Notes under the pieces: model-generated
Told to the model about the DNA's origin: nothing
What the model saw: only the letters and a program-made list of their open reading frames with translations
Database searches by the model: none
Position numbers and translations under genes: made by a program
In this document: positions 53,001 to 60,054 of the stretch, in pieces
Layout: each line of letters opens with the position of its first letter
Position numbering within the stretch: position 1 is the stretch's first letter
Origin: Frigoribacterium faeni
GTDB taxonomy: Bacteria > Actinomycetota > Actinomycetes > Actinomycetales > Microbacteriaceae
Direction of reading: 5' to 3'
Assembly: GCF_011761235.1 (NCBI RefSeq)
Contig: NZ_JAAOYW010000002.1
Coordinates: forward strand, 558,001-622,000
Length of the DNA stretch: 64,000 nt

Positions 53001-53027
53001 CTCTCGGCCGGTCGCCGGCGCTCGTTA
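53001..53027 (-). promoter_or_regulatory. Sigma-28 (FliA)-type promoter of fliC
   Basis: Minus strand: TAAC (53024-53027), 15 bases, GCCGAGAG (53001-53008). Start near 52994, directly before the CsrA-type hairpin; fliC begins at 52938. Confidence 0.72.
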
Positions 53028-53079
53028 GCCGAGTGCCGAAGTTTTCTTCCGTGCCGCCGCGACCGCGGCGGCGGCGCCG

Positions 53080-53901
53080 TCAGACGGCGGCGCTGAAGCC
53101 CTCGACGGCGGGCTCGCGCACGGCGCGGGCGATGCCCACGGCGGCGTTCGTCGCGACCTTCGAGAGGTAGGCGCTGCGGCGCGCGGGCGCCGTCCTGGAG
53201 ACGGGCTCGAAGGCCGCGTCGGGGTCGTCCGCGTAGTGGGCGGCGAGCGCGTCCCTGAGCAGGCGGACCGCCTCCGTGCGCTGCTGCGACACCGCGCTGT
53301 GGGTGATGCCGAGCTCGGCGGCGACCTCGGTGACCGTGCGGTCGCCGAAGTAGACGGCCTCGACGATGAGGCGCATGCGCTCGGGCAGGGCGTCGACGGC
53401 GGCGCGCACGTAGCGGCTGCGCTCGCTGGCGAGCAGGTGGTCGCCGGGCATCGGCACGTCGGCCGCGAGGTGGTCGGCGACGGTGTCATCGAGGGTCGAG
53501 ACGGTGCGCGCCGCGTCGGCGAGGGCGCTCGACGCGGTCTGCCGGTCGACGCCGAGGGCGCCGGCGATCTCGTCGACCGAGGGGGCGCGTCCCAGGGACG
53601 CGGTGAGCGCCTCCTGCGTGGCCAGCGTCTCCTTGATGCGCTTGCGCGTGCCGCGGCTGGCCCAGTCGCCCGAGCGCATGTCGTCGGCGAAGGCGCCGAC
53701 GATGCGGGTGCGGGCGTAGGCGCCGAACGGGATGCCGAGCGTGGGGTCGAACGCGTCCGCGGCCTGCACGAGGGCGACGGCGCCGACGCTGGCGAGGTCG
53801 TCGCGCGACAGGTGGGTGGCACGGGCGCACACCTCGCTGACGAGGTAGCCCACCAGCGGCAGGTTCTCGACCACCATGGCGTTGCGTTCGGTGCGGTTCA
53901 T
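53080..53901 (-). CDS. fliA: RNA polymerase sigma factor FliA (sigma-28/WhiG family)
   Basis: 273 residues. Region 2: PLVGYLVSEVCARATHLSRD, then FDPTLGIPFGAYARTRIVGA with the FliA/WhiG signature. Region 3 lies around residue 105-150 (GRAPSVDEIAGALGVDRQTA). Region 4 helix-turn-helix: TVTEVAAELGITHSAVSQQR. A ~55-residue tail follows region 4. The ATG at 53901 has GGGAG 7 bases before it. Flagellar promoters in this window match the sigma-28 consensus, making this their reader. No flgM anti-sigma gene is seen. Confidence 0.92.
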   Translation of the reverse strand: MNRTERNAMVVENLPLVGYLVSEVCARATHLSRDDLASVGAVALVQAADAFDPTLGIPFGAYARTRIVGAFADDMRSGDWASRGTRKRIKETLATQEALTASLGRAPSVDEIAGALGVDRQTASSALADAARTVSTLDDTVADHLAADVPMPGDHLLASERSRYVRAAVDALPERMRLIVEAVYFGDRTVTEVAAELGITHSAVSQQRTEAVRLLRDALAAHYADDPDAAFEPVSRTAPARRSAYLSKVATNAAVGIARAVREPAVEGFSAAV

Positions 53902-54139
53902 CCGGTGCTCCCAGCAGGACGGGGGCCTGCACGGGGCAGGCACGGTCGGGTTCCGGGCACGCCGAACGGCCCTCTGATCAGGGCTGGTTCGTCGGGGTGC
54001 TCGGTCGTGCGGTCGTTCGCGGGCAAGCGAGTCGGTGCGACGGCGTGGACGTCGGGGTCCGGGTCGGGTGGGGACTGGTCGGGCCAGGGACTTCGGGTCT
54101 CCCGGCCCGGCGGGTGTCCCCTGCCGTGCACGACCCAAC

Positions 54140-54165
54140 CTATCGACGGGCCGGGAGCCGTATAA
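54140..54165 (-). promoter_or_regulatory. Weak sigma-28-like promoter upstream of fliA
   Basis: Minus strand: TTAT (54162-54165), 14 bases, GTCGATAG (54140-54147). One base off at the -10 and one base short in spacing. If used, fliA would be autoregulated with a ~230-base leader. The 499-base gap 53902-54400 contains no gene. Confidence 0.35.
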
Positions 54166-54335
54166 GGCCGGGTCTGTCCCCAGTGCGGGGCGGCCGCGAC
54201 GCGCTTTCGGGGGGTGCCGGGCGGGGGTGTCCCCCGGGTTGGGGCGGCGCGGACGAGACGGGGGGCTGGCGGCGCGCCGAGGGGAGGCGGTAGGGCGCGG
54301 ACGGGTCGGCGACAGGCCCGCGGGCCGGGGCCTGC

Positions 54336-54365
54336 GGGCCGGGCCGGGCCGGGCCGGGCCGGGCC
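54336..54365. repeat. GGGCC tandem repeat, six copies
   Basis: Six perfect copies of GGGCC just past the stop of the glucanase gene, in the gap before fliA. Likely replication-slippage DNA; may add to termination. Confidence 0.8.
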
Positions 54366-54400
54366 AGGCCGACGAGCGAGCTCGCCGGCCGCAGCGCCGT

Positions 54401-55912
54401 CTAGTTGCTGTAGACCCGCACGTAGTCGACCGTCATCTGCTGCGGCAGGCGGGTGCTGGCGTCCGGGTAGCCCGGCCACTGGCCGCCCACCGCGACGTTG
54501 AGGATCAGGAAGAACGGTGCGTCGAACACCCAGGGGTCTCCGCCGGTGTCGGCGCGCGTGACCCGGTGGTACACCTGGCCGTCGACCGACCACTCGATCG
54601 ACCCCGGCTTGCGGTCGACCGCGTAGGTGTGGAAGTCGTCGGCGAACGACAAGCCGCGGGGGTGCGCGTACGTGCCCGAGATGCCGTCGCCGCCGGAGTA
54701 GCCCGGGCCGTGCACCGTGCCGTGCACCAGGGACGGCTCACGGCCGATGTTCTCCATGACGTCGATCTCGCCCGCGGCCGGCCATCCCTTCGAGGGCAGG
54801 TCGGCGCCGAGCATCCAGAACGCCGGCCAGATCCCCTGGCCCCGCGGGATCGCGATGCGCGCCTCGACGCGTCCGTACTGGGTCTGGAACCGGCCCTGCG
54901 TGGTCATGCGCGCGGAGGTGTACGAGCCGTCCGCCTCCTTCTTCGCCGTGATCACGAGGGCGCCCGCGCCGTCGAGCGACGAGTTGGCCCGCGAGGCCGT
55001 GTAGTTCTGCAGCTCGGCGTTGCCCCAGCCGCCAGCGCCCGTCTCGAGGTTCCAGGTCGCGGGGTCGGGCGCGCTGCCGGCGGGCCCGTCGAACTCCTGT
55101 GCCCAGACGACCCCGGCCGGGAGGGCGGCCCCGCGTCGGAGCCCGAGCGTGTCGCGACCGTCGCCGTCCCAGTCGCCGACGAGGGCGGTGTCGCCCGCCC
55201 GCCCGTAGATCTGGGTCCGGTCGGCGGCGCCGCCGCGCAGCGAGTCGCTGACGAAGTAGGTCGAGCCGTGCCGGACGGCGGGCGTGTCGACGCCGTCGCC
55301 GTCCCAGTCGCCGACGTAGGCCTGGTCGGTCGCCCTGCCGAAGCTGAACGAGACGTCGGCGCCGCCTCCCGTCAGCGAGTTCGCGAGGTGGAAGGTCGTC
55401 CCCCGACGGATGCCGAGGGAGTCCCGCCCGTCGCCGTCCCAGTCGCCGACGACGACGAGGTCGTCGGCCCGGCCGTACGAGACGACGCGCTGCGCGGCAC
55501 CGCCCTCGGGCCGGTTCGTGAGGTAGTAGGTCGCCCCGCGGCGGACGGCAGGGGTGTCGACGCCGTCGCCGTCCCAGTCGCCGGTGAGGGCGACGTCGGA
55601 CGGCGTGCCGTAGCGGCCGGTCCGCACGGCGCCGCCCCCGCCCAGCACGTCGTCGTACGCGAAGGTCGCGTCGCGGCGGGTCGCGAGGGTGTCGCCGCCG
55701 TCGCCGTCCCAGTCGCCGACGTGAACGGCGTCGTCGGCGCGGCCCCACGTGAAGGCGTGGTCCGTGGCGCCGCTCCACCCGTCGGTCAGGAACCACTGCG
55801 TGCCGCTGCCCCCCACGGCTCCGCCCGAGGCGGTGGCGGGCAGGCCGCTCACCAGCGTGGCGCCGACGCAGACGGTCGCGACCGCCAGTGCTGCCCGATG
55901 ACGTCGTCCCAT
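54401..55912 (-). CDS. Secreted GH16 endo-beta-1,3-glucanase-like enzyme with N-terminal repeat domain
   Basis: 503 residues. A signal peptide (MGRRHRAALAVATVCVGATL, cleavage after ...LPATASG) precedes five repeats of ~43-46 residues, each with GDWDGDG-x-DT/S, an FG-GAP/VCBS-like calcium-binding blade. The C-terminal ~240 residues form a GH16 domain: the catalytic ExDxxE is in GWPAAGEIDVMENIG, and the aromatic WPAFWML strand precedes it. GH16 laminarinase relatives cut beta-1,3-glucans of fungal or algal walls. The repeats probably bind glycans or the cell surface. Single gene, no obvious operon. Confidence 0.9.
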   Translation of the reverse strand: MGRRHRAALAVATVCVGATLVSGLPATASGGAVGGSGTQWFLTDGWSGATDHAFTWGRADDAVHVGDWDGDGGDTLATRRDATFAYDDVLGGGGAVRTGRYGTPSDVALTGDWDGDGVDTPAVRRGATYYLTNRPEGGAAQRVVSYGRADDLVVVGDWDGDGRDSLGIRRGTTFHLANSLTGGGADVSFSFGRATDQAYVGDWDGDGVDTPAVRHGSTYFVSDSLRGGAADRTQIYGRAGDTALVGDWDGDGRDTLGLRRGAALPAGVVWAQEFDGPAGSAPDPATWNLETGAGGWGNAELQNYTASRANSSLDGAGALVITAKKEADGSYTSARMTTQGRFQTQYGRVEARIAIPRGQGIWPAFWMLGADLPSKGWPAAGEIDVMENIGREPSLVHGTVHGPGYSGGDGISGTYAHPRGLSFADDFHTYAVDRKPGSIEWSVDGQVYHRVTRADTGGDPWVFDAPFFLILNVAVGGQWPGYPDASTRLPQQMTVDYVRVYSN

Positions 55913-56000
55913 GGTCCTGACCCCCTCGTCGCGGATCTCCCGGCGCCCTGCCGCGCACCCTGCCCGGAGGCGAGGGCCGACCCGTCGATGGTGCCCGACC

Positions 56001-57002
56001 CTACCGGCGCCGCCGCCCCGCCACCACCGTCGGCGCCGGCAGTTCCACGACAGGCGTCGGCACCGCCTGGTCCGCGACAGCCGTCGGCGACGGCGCCGCC
56101 CCGGCGTCCGACCGGACGGCGACGATGCCCCCGACGATCAGCGCCCCGCCCACGAGCTGCCACGGGGTGAGCGCCTCGCCGAGCAGCACCCAGGCCCAGG
56201 CCGCGGCGGCCGCGACCTCGAGCAGGCCGACGAACGACGCGAGCCGCGACCCGAGCATCGTGCTCGCGGTGATGCTCGTCGCGTAGGCGACCGCGGTGGC
56301 GACGACGCCGACGACGAGCATCGGCACCCACCACGCGACCGTGCTGCCGAGCACGACCACGTCGTCGGCCGAGGCAGTGAACGGCACGAGCCCCGTGAGC
56401 CCGAGCAGGCCCAGCAGAGCAGAGCCCACGAGCAGCCCCGACGCGGCGAGCGCCACCGGCGGCAGGTCGCCGGCCGGCTGCGCGGCGATGACGAAGTAGC
56501 CGGCGCAGCAGACCATCGCGAGCAGGCCGAACAGCAGGCCGAGCGGGTCGAGGGCTCCCCCGCCGCTCGGCGAGACGACGAGCACGAGCCCGGCGGCCGC
56601 GACCACCGAGCCGACCAGCACGGGCGCGGCGGGCCGGCGGCGCGACACGACCCAGGCGACCGCGACGAGCAGCAGCGGGGCGGTGTACTCGAGCAGGATC
56701 GCCGTGCCCACGGGGATGTGCTGGATCGCCGCGAAGTAGAAGACCTGCGTGCCCGCGACCCCGACGACCGCCATGCCGAGCACCCGTCGCCGCGCCCGCC
56801 AGACGGGCCGGAGGTCGAGCCGCAGGGCCGCGAGGGCGATCGGCGCGAGCAGCACGCCGCCGACCAGGGCGCGCAGCGCCACGGCGGCGACGGGGCTCCA
56901 GCCGGAGGCGAGCAGCGGCTTGACGAAGGGCCCGGACACCCCGAAGGAGGCGGCGGCCACGACCGCGACGATCAGTCCGGTGGTGAGGTGGCGGCGGTCC
57001 AC
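56001..57002 (-). CDS. EamA/DMT-family transporter
   Basis: 333 residues with ten membrane helices as two five-helix EamA repeats (first ending near residue 145, second beginning GGALDPLGLLFGLLAMVCCA). Motifs such as FGVSGPFVKPLL and LLEYTAPLLLVAVAWVV are typical of the family, which exports amino acids or metabolites. A ~35-residue disordered tail follows. Start GTG at 57002. A candidate promoter lies 75-105 bases upstream, divergent from the CGNR gene. Substrate unknown. Confidence 0.9.
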   Translation of the reverse strand: MDRRHLTTGLIVAVVAAASFGVSGPFVKPLLASGWSPVAAVALRALVGGVLLAPIALAALRLDLRPVWRARRRVLGMAVVGVAGTQVFYFAAIQHIPVGTAILLEYTAPLLLVAVAWVVSRRRPAAPVLVGSVVAAAGLVLVVSPSGGGALDPLGLLFGLLAMVCCAGYFVIAAQPAGDLPPVALAASGLLVGSALLGLLGLTGLVPFTASADDVVVLGSTVAWWVPMLVVGVVATAVAYATSITASTMLGSRLASFVGLLEVAAAAAWAWVLLGEALTPWQLVGGALIVGGIVAVRSDAGAAPSPTAVADQAVPTPVVELPAPTVVAGRRRR

Positions 57003-57077
57003 GGCAGCTCGTCTCGTCAGGGCGACGGTGTCGTCGCGTCGACAGCCTCGTCAGGGGCGAAAGGGCTGTGGGTCCTG

Positions 57078-57107
57078 ACAGTAGACTGGTTCCGAGTAAG
57101 GAGTCAA
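57078..57107 (-). promoter_or_regulatory. Predicted promoter of the EamA transporter
   Basis: Minus strand: TTGACT (57102-57107), 18 bases, TACTGT (57078-57083). It overlaps the ribosome site of the divergent CGNR gene, so expression of the two could interfere. Confidence 0.5.
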
Positions 57108-57108
57108 T

Positions 57109-57669
57109 GTGCTTTTCGCCCCTGACACAGAAGACGTGCTCGAGTTCGACGCGACGATCCTCAACACGGCCCCGCGCGCGACCCGCAGCGGTGCCGACCT
57201 GCTCGCCACGACCGGCCAGCTGACCGAGCTGATGACGCGCTTCGGCTTCTCGGGGCGGCTCGACGGCGACGAGGCCGAGCTCGAGGCCGTGCGGCGGGCC
57301 CGCGCGCGCCTCCGTGGGCTCTGGGACCTCGACCGCGACGACCTCGTCGTCGAGGTGAACGAGCTGCTGGCCCGCCTGCAGGCCGTGCCTCGGCTCGTGC
57401 GGCACGGCGACCTCGACTGGCACGTGCACGCCACCCCGCAGGACGCCCCGCTCGCCGACCGCATCCTCGTCGAGGCCGCGATGGCGCTGGTCGACGTCGT
57501 CCGCACCGACGAGACCGGGCGGCTGCGGGTCTGCGCCGCGGACGACTGCGACGGCGTGCTCGTCGACCTGTCGCGCAACGCGTCGAAGCGGTTCTGCAGC
57601 GTGCGCTGCGGCAACCGGATGAACGCGGTCGCGTTCCGCGAGCGGCGGGCCGCCGACCCGCTCGCGTAG
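57109..57669 (+). CDS. CGNR zinc-finger protein (ABATE-like domain)
   Basis: 186 residues. The C-terminal zinc finger is clear: CAADDCDGVLVDLSRNASKR then FCSVRCGNRMNAVAFRERR, the CGNR signature with four cysteines. The N-terminal ~130 residues match the domain that always accompanies it (early LATTGQLTELM and DLVVEVNELLARL). Thought to be stress-response regulators. GTG at 57109 with AAGGAG upstream; an out-of-frame ATG overlaps it. Confidence 0.87.
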   Translation: MLFAPDTEDVLEFDATILNTAPRATRSGADLLATTGQLTELMTRFGFSGRLDGDEAELEAVRRARARLRGLWDLDRDDLVVEVNELLARLQAVPRLVRHGDLDWHVHATPQDAPLADRILVEAAMALVDVVRTDETGRLRVCAADDCDGVLVDLSRNASKRFCSVRCGNRMNAVAFRERRAADPLA

Positions 57670-57720
57670 CGCGGCGGCGCGCCGTGCCGGCCGCGCCGGC
57701 CGCGCCGGCCGCGCCGCGGC

Positions 57721-57780
57721 ACACCCCGAATTCGGCACCACACCCGGATGGATCGGGGTGTGGTGCGGGATTCGGGGTGT
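57721..57780. repeat. 60-bp intergenic palindrome (type B2)
   Basis: ACACCCCGAAT (57721-57731) and its inverted copy (57770-57780), plus inner GCACCACACCC facing GGGTGTGGTGC-like bases, form a long hairpin with a short mismatched zone. It is preceded by a (CCGGCCGCG)-type tandem block at ~57687-57713, as B1 is preceded by a GGCCGG block. It lies between convergent genes. Confidence 0.75.
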
Positions 57781-57816
57781 CGTGCGGAAGCCGGGGCAGC
57801 GCGAGCGCAGCGCGGC

Positions 57817-58617
57817 TCAGCGCAGCGGCTGGCAGCTCGGGCACCACCAGGTGCGTCGCTGCCCGGGGTCGTCGGGCACCTCGGCCCGCACGAGCACCGT
57901 CGTGCCGCAGCGCAGGCAGGGCCGTCCAGCCCGCCCCGCGACCCAGTGCCGCTCGCCGCGGCGGGTGTTGCCCGTCGTCGTCTGGAACATGCCCGGCACC
58001 CGGACCGACGCCCGCAGCCCCCGCGCCGCGACCCGCACGAGCGCGGCGGCGTCGACCGACCCGACGGGCGTGAACGGCGACACCCCGCGCAGGAAGCAGA
58101 CCTCGTTGGCCCACAGGTTGCCGAGCCCGGCCAGCACGCGCTGGTCGAGCAGCACGGCGGCCACGGTGCGGGCCGGGTCGGCGGCCTCGACGCGGCGTCG
58201 CGCCTCGGCGGCGTCCCAGTCGTCGCGCAGGGGGTCGGGCCCGAGGTGCCCCACCACGTCGCGCTCGTCGCGGGTGTCGACGAGCTCGACCACGGGCAGG
58301 GAGACGCCCCAGGCGGTGGAGCCGGCCTCGGTCTGCATCCGCACCCGCACCTCCCCCGCCACGGCCGCGGGCACGCGCCTGCCGGGCCGCGTGATCGTCC
58401 ACGAGCCCTGCATGCGCAGGTGCGTGTGCAGGGTGCGACCGGTGTCGAAGCGGGTCAGCAGGTGCTTGCCGTGGGTGTCGTGCTCGACCACCCGCCAGCC
58501 GTCGAGGGACGTGCCCGCCGCCCCGCCGGACCGCAGCTCGCCGCTCGTCAGCCGCTGGCCGTCGAGGGAGCCCCGGAGGCGCGCGGCCAGTCGGAAGACG
58601 CTGTCACCCTCGGGCAT
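57817..58617 (-). CDS. nei: Fpg/Nei-family DNA glycosylase (endonuclease VIII-like)
   Basis: 266 residues. N-terminus MPEGDSVFRLAARL supplies the catalytic Pro2 and Glu3; the H2TH region contains DQRVLAGLGNLWANEVCFLR; the C-terminal zinc finger has four cysteines (CLRCGTTV ... WWCPSC). MPEGD rather than MPELPE points to the Nei side. Removes oxidised pyrimidines and cleaves the abasic site. Monocistronic. Confidence 0.93.
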   Translation of the reverse strand: MPEGDSVFRLAARLRGSLDGQRLTSGELRSGGAAGTSLDGWRVVEHDTHGKHLLTRFDTGRTLHTHLRMQGSWTITRPGRRVPAAVAGEVRVRMQTEAGSTAWGVSLPVVELVDTRDERDVVGHLGPDPLRDDWDAAEARRRVEAADPARTVAAVLLDQRVLAGLGNLWANEVCFLRGVSPFTPVGSVDAAALVRVAARGLRASVRVPGMFQTTTGNTRRGERHWVAGRAGRPCLRCGTTVLVRAEVPDDPGQRRTWWCPSCQPLR

Positions 58618-58665
58618 GCGGGCAGGCTAGCCGCCGCCCCCGACACCGGCGGGGCGGGGGCCCGC

Positions 58666-59994
58666 TCAGCCCGCCGCGGCCAGGCCCGACCGCTCCTGGA
58701 ACCAGGCCAGCCCGTCGGCCAGGCCGGTCCGGGCGGTCTGCCAGTCGTGGGCGGAGCCCGGCACCTTCTCGAGCTCGACGACCATGCCGGCTCGACGGGC
58801 GGCGTCGGCGAGGGTGTCCGCGGCCGGGCCGTACCGGCCGTCCTCGGCGCCCACGGCGAAGAACGCGCCCGAGCCCGGGTAGGGCGCCCCGGCCGCGAGC
58901 AGGGCGACCGGCTGGGCTGCCTCCCACGCGGCACGGTCGCCGTCGAAGCCGAGCCGGATCGTGCGCTCGACGCCGCCGGTGAGCTCGGGCCCGAGCTGGC
59001 CGGCCACGTCGACCAGGGAGGCGAAGAGCTCGGGGTGGGCCGCCGCGAGCTGCGCCGAGCAGGTGCCGCCCTGCGAGAAGCCGCCGATCGCCCAGCCTCC
59101 GCCCGGCGGGAGCACGTTCAGGGTGCCGCGGATCCAGCGCGGGACGTCGACCGTCAGGTAGGTGGCGCTGTCGCCGAGGGGCCCGTCGACGCACATCGGG
59201 TTGTTCGTCGGCCGGGCGAGCTGGTCGGGCATCACGACGACGGGGGCGAGGCCGTCGTTCGCGGCGGCCAGGTCGTCGAGCACCCGGGTCACCTGCCCGG
59301 CCTCGACGAGGTTCTCGGGGGACGCGCCCGGGCCCTGCCCGGAGAGCAGCACGACGACCGGCAGCGCCGGCGGGTCGTCCGTCAGCGCGGCCGGCGGCAG
59401 CCAGACGAGAGCGGGCCTCGCCGGGAACCCGGACGTCGTGCCCGGCACGTCGACGCTGCCGAGCCGCCCCCGCTCGGGCATGTCGGCGGGCGCGCGCCAG
59501 GTCGACCACGAGGGGAGGTCGCCCGCGGGCGGCGAGGCCGGATCGGCCGCGGCGGCCGTCTGGGCGGCGGGCACCTCGAGCGGAGGCACGGTCGACCGCC
59601 CGGCCACCGCCCCCACGGTCGGGAACAGGCCCGCGTCGCGGTTGATCGCGAGCCCCGCCGCGAGCACGACGCACACGGCCGCCACGCCGGCGAGCACCCG
59701 ACGCCCCGCGCCTCCCCTGACAGCCGCGACGGCGAGCGCCCCGATCGCCGCGCCGAGCGCGCTCACCCAGACCCGGTCGACCCAGGTCGGCGGGACGTCG
59801 ACCACCTCGTGCACGTCGCCGAGCCACCAGGAGGCGGCGGCCCCGACGGCCGCACCGGCGACGGCCGCCCCGATGGTCCAGCCCCACCGCCGCCGGTCGC
59901 GGAGCGGCCCGCGCAGCGCGACGACCACGAGCCCCGCGGTCACGAGGTAGACGACGGCGAGGGTCTTCGCGGAGACCAGGGACAGTTCCCACAT
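58666..59994 (-). CDS. Membrane-anchored alpha/beta-hydrolase (esterase-D-like)
   Basis: 442 residues. Four membrane helices in the first ~125 residues precede an outward-facing esterase domain. The nucleophile elbow is AIGGFSQGGTCSAQL; the acid is in FAVGAEDGRYG; the histidine is in VPGSAHDWQ. ATG at 59994 has GAGGAG 6 bases upstream. It is divergent, 60 bases away, from an aminoacyl-phosphatidylglycerol-synthase-like gene. In corynebacteria and enterococci such hydrolases act with lipid aminoacylation enzymes, so a linked role in membrane lipid modification is a reasonable inference. Confidence 0.82.
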   Translation of the reverse strand: MWELSLVSAKTLAVVYLVTAGLVVVALRGPLRDRRRWGWTIGAAVAGAAVGAAASWWLGDVHEVVDVPPTWVDRVWVSALGAAIGALAVAAVRGGAGRRVLAGVAAVCVVLAAGLAINRDAGLFPTVGAVAGRSTVPPLEVPAAQTAAAADPASPPAGDLPSWSTWRAPADMPERGRLGSVDVPGTTSGFPARPALVWLPPAALTDDPPALPVVVLLSGQGPGASPENLVEAGQVTRVLDDLAAANDGLAPVVVMPDQLARPTNNPMCVDGPLGDSATYLTVDVPRWIRGTLNVLPPGGGWAIGGFSQGGTCSAQLAAAHPELFASLVDVAGQLGPELTGGVERTIRLGFDGDRAAWEAAQPVALLAAGAPYPGSGAFFAVGAEDGRYGPAADTLADAARRAGMVVELEKVPGSAHDWQTARTGLADGLAWFQERSGLAAAG

Positions 59995-60006
59995 GCAGGG
60001 CTCCTC

Positions 60007-60036
60007 GGGACGGGACGGGACAGGACAGGACAGGAC
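60007..60036. repeat. RGGAC pentamer repeat, six copies
   Basis: Three GGGAC followed by three AGGAC in tandem, within the 60-base gap between the divergent hydrolase and lysyltransferase-like genes. It lies where promoters of both genes must be, so copy number could affect them. Confidence 0.75.
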
Positions 60037-60054
60037 GCCGGGGTACCATCCAAT

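Noticed and set aside
53902-54138. Upstream open extension of fliA
   Set aside because: Arg/Pro-rich, unlike sigma region 1 or any domain; ATG at 53901 has a good ribosome site and the proper N-terminus.
57748-60054. Upstream open extension of the DUF2156 gene
   Set aside because: Overlaps nei and the hydrolase antisense; true start is supported at 60055 by domain content and the divergent hydrolase start.
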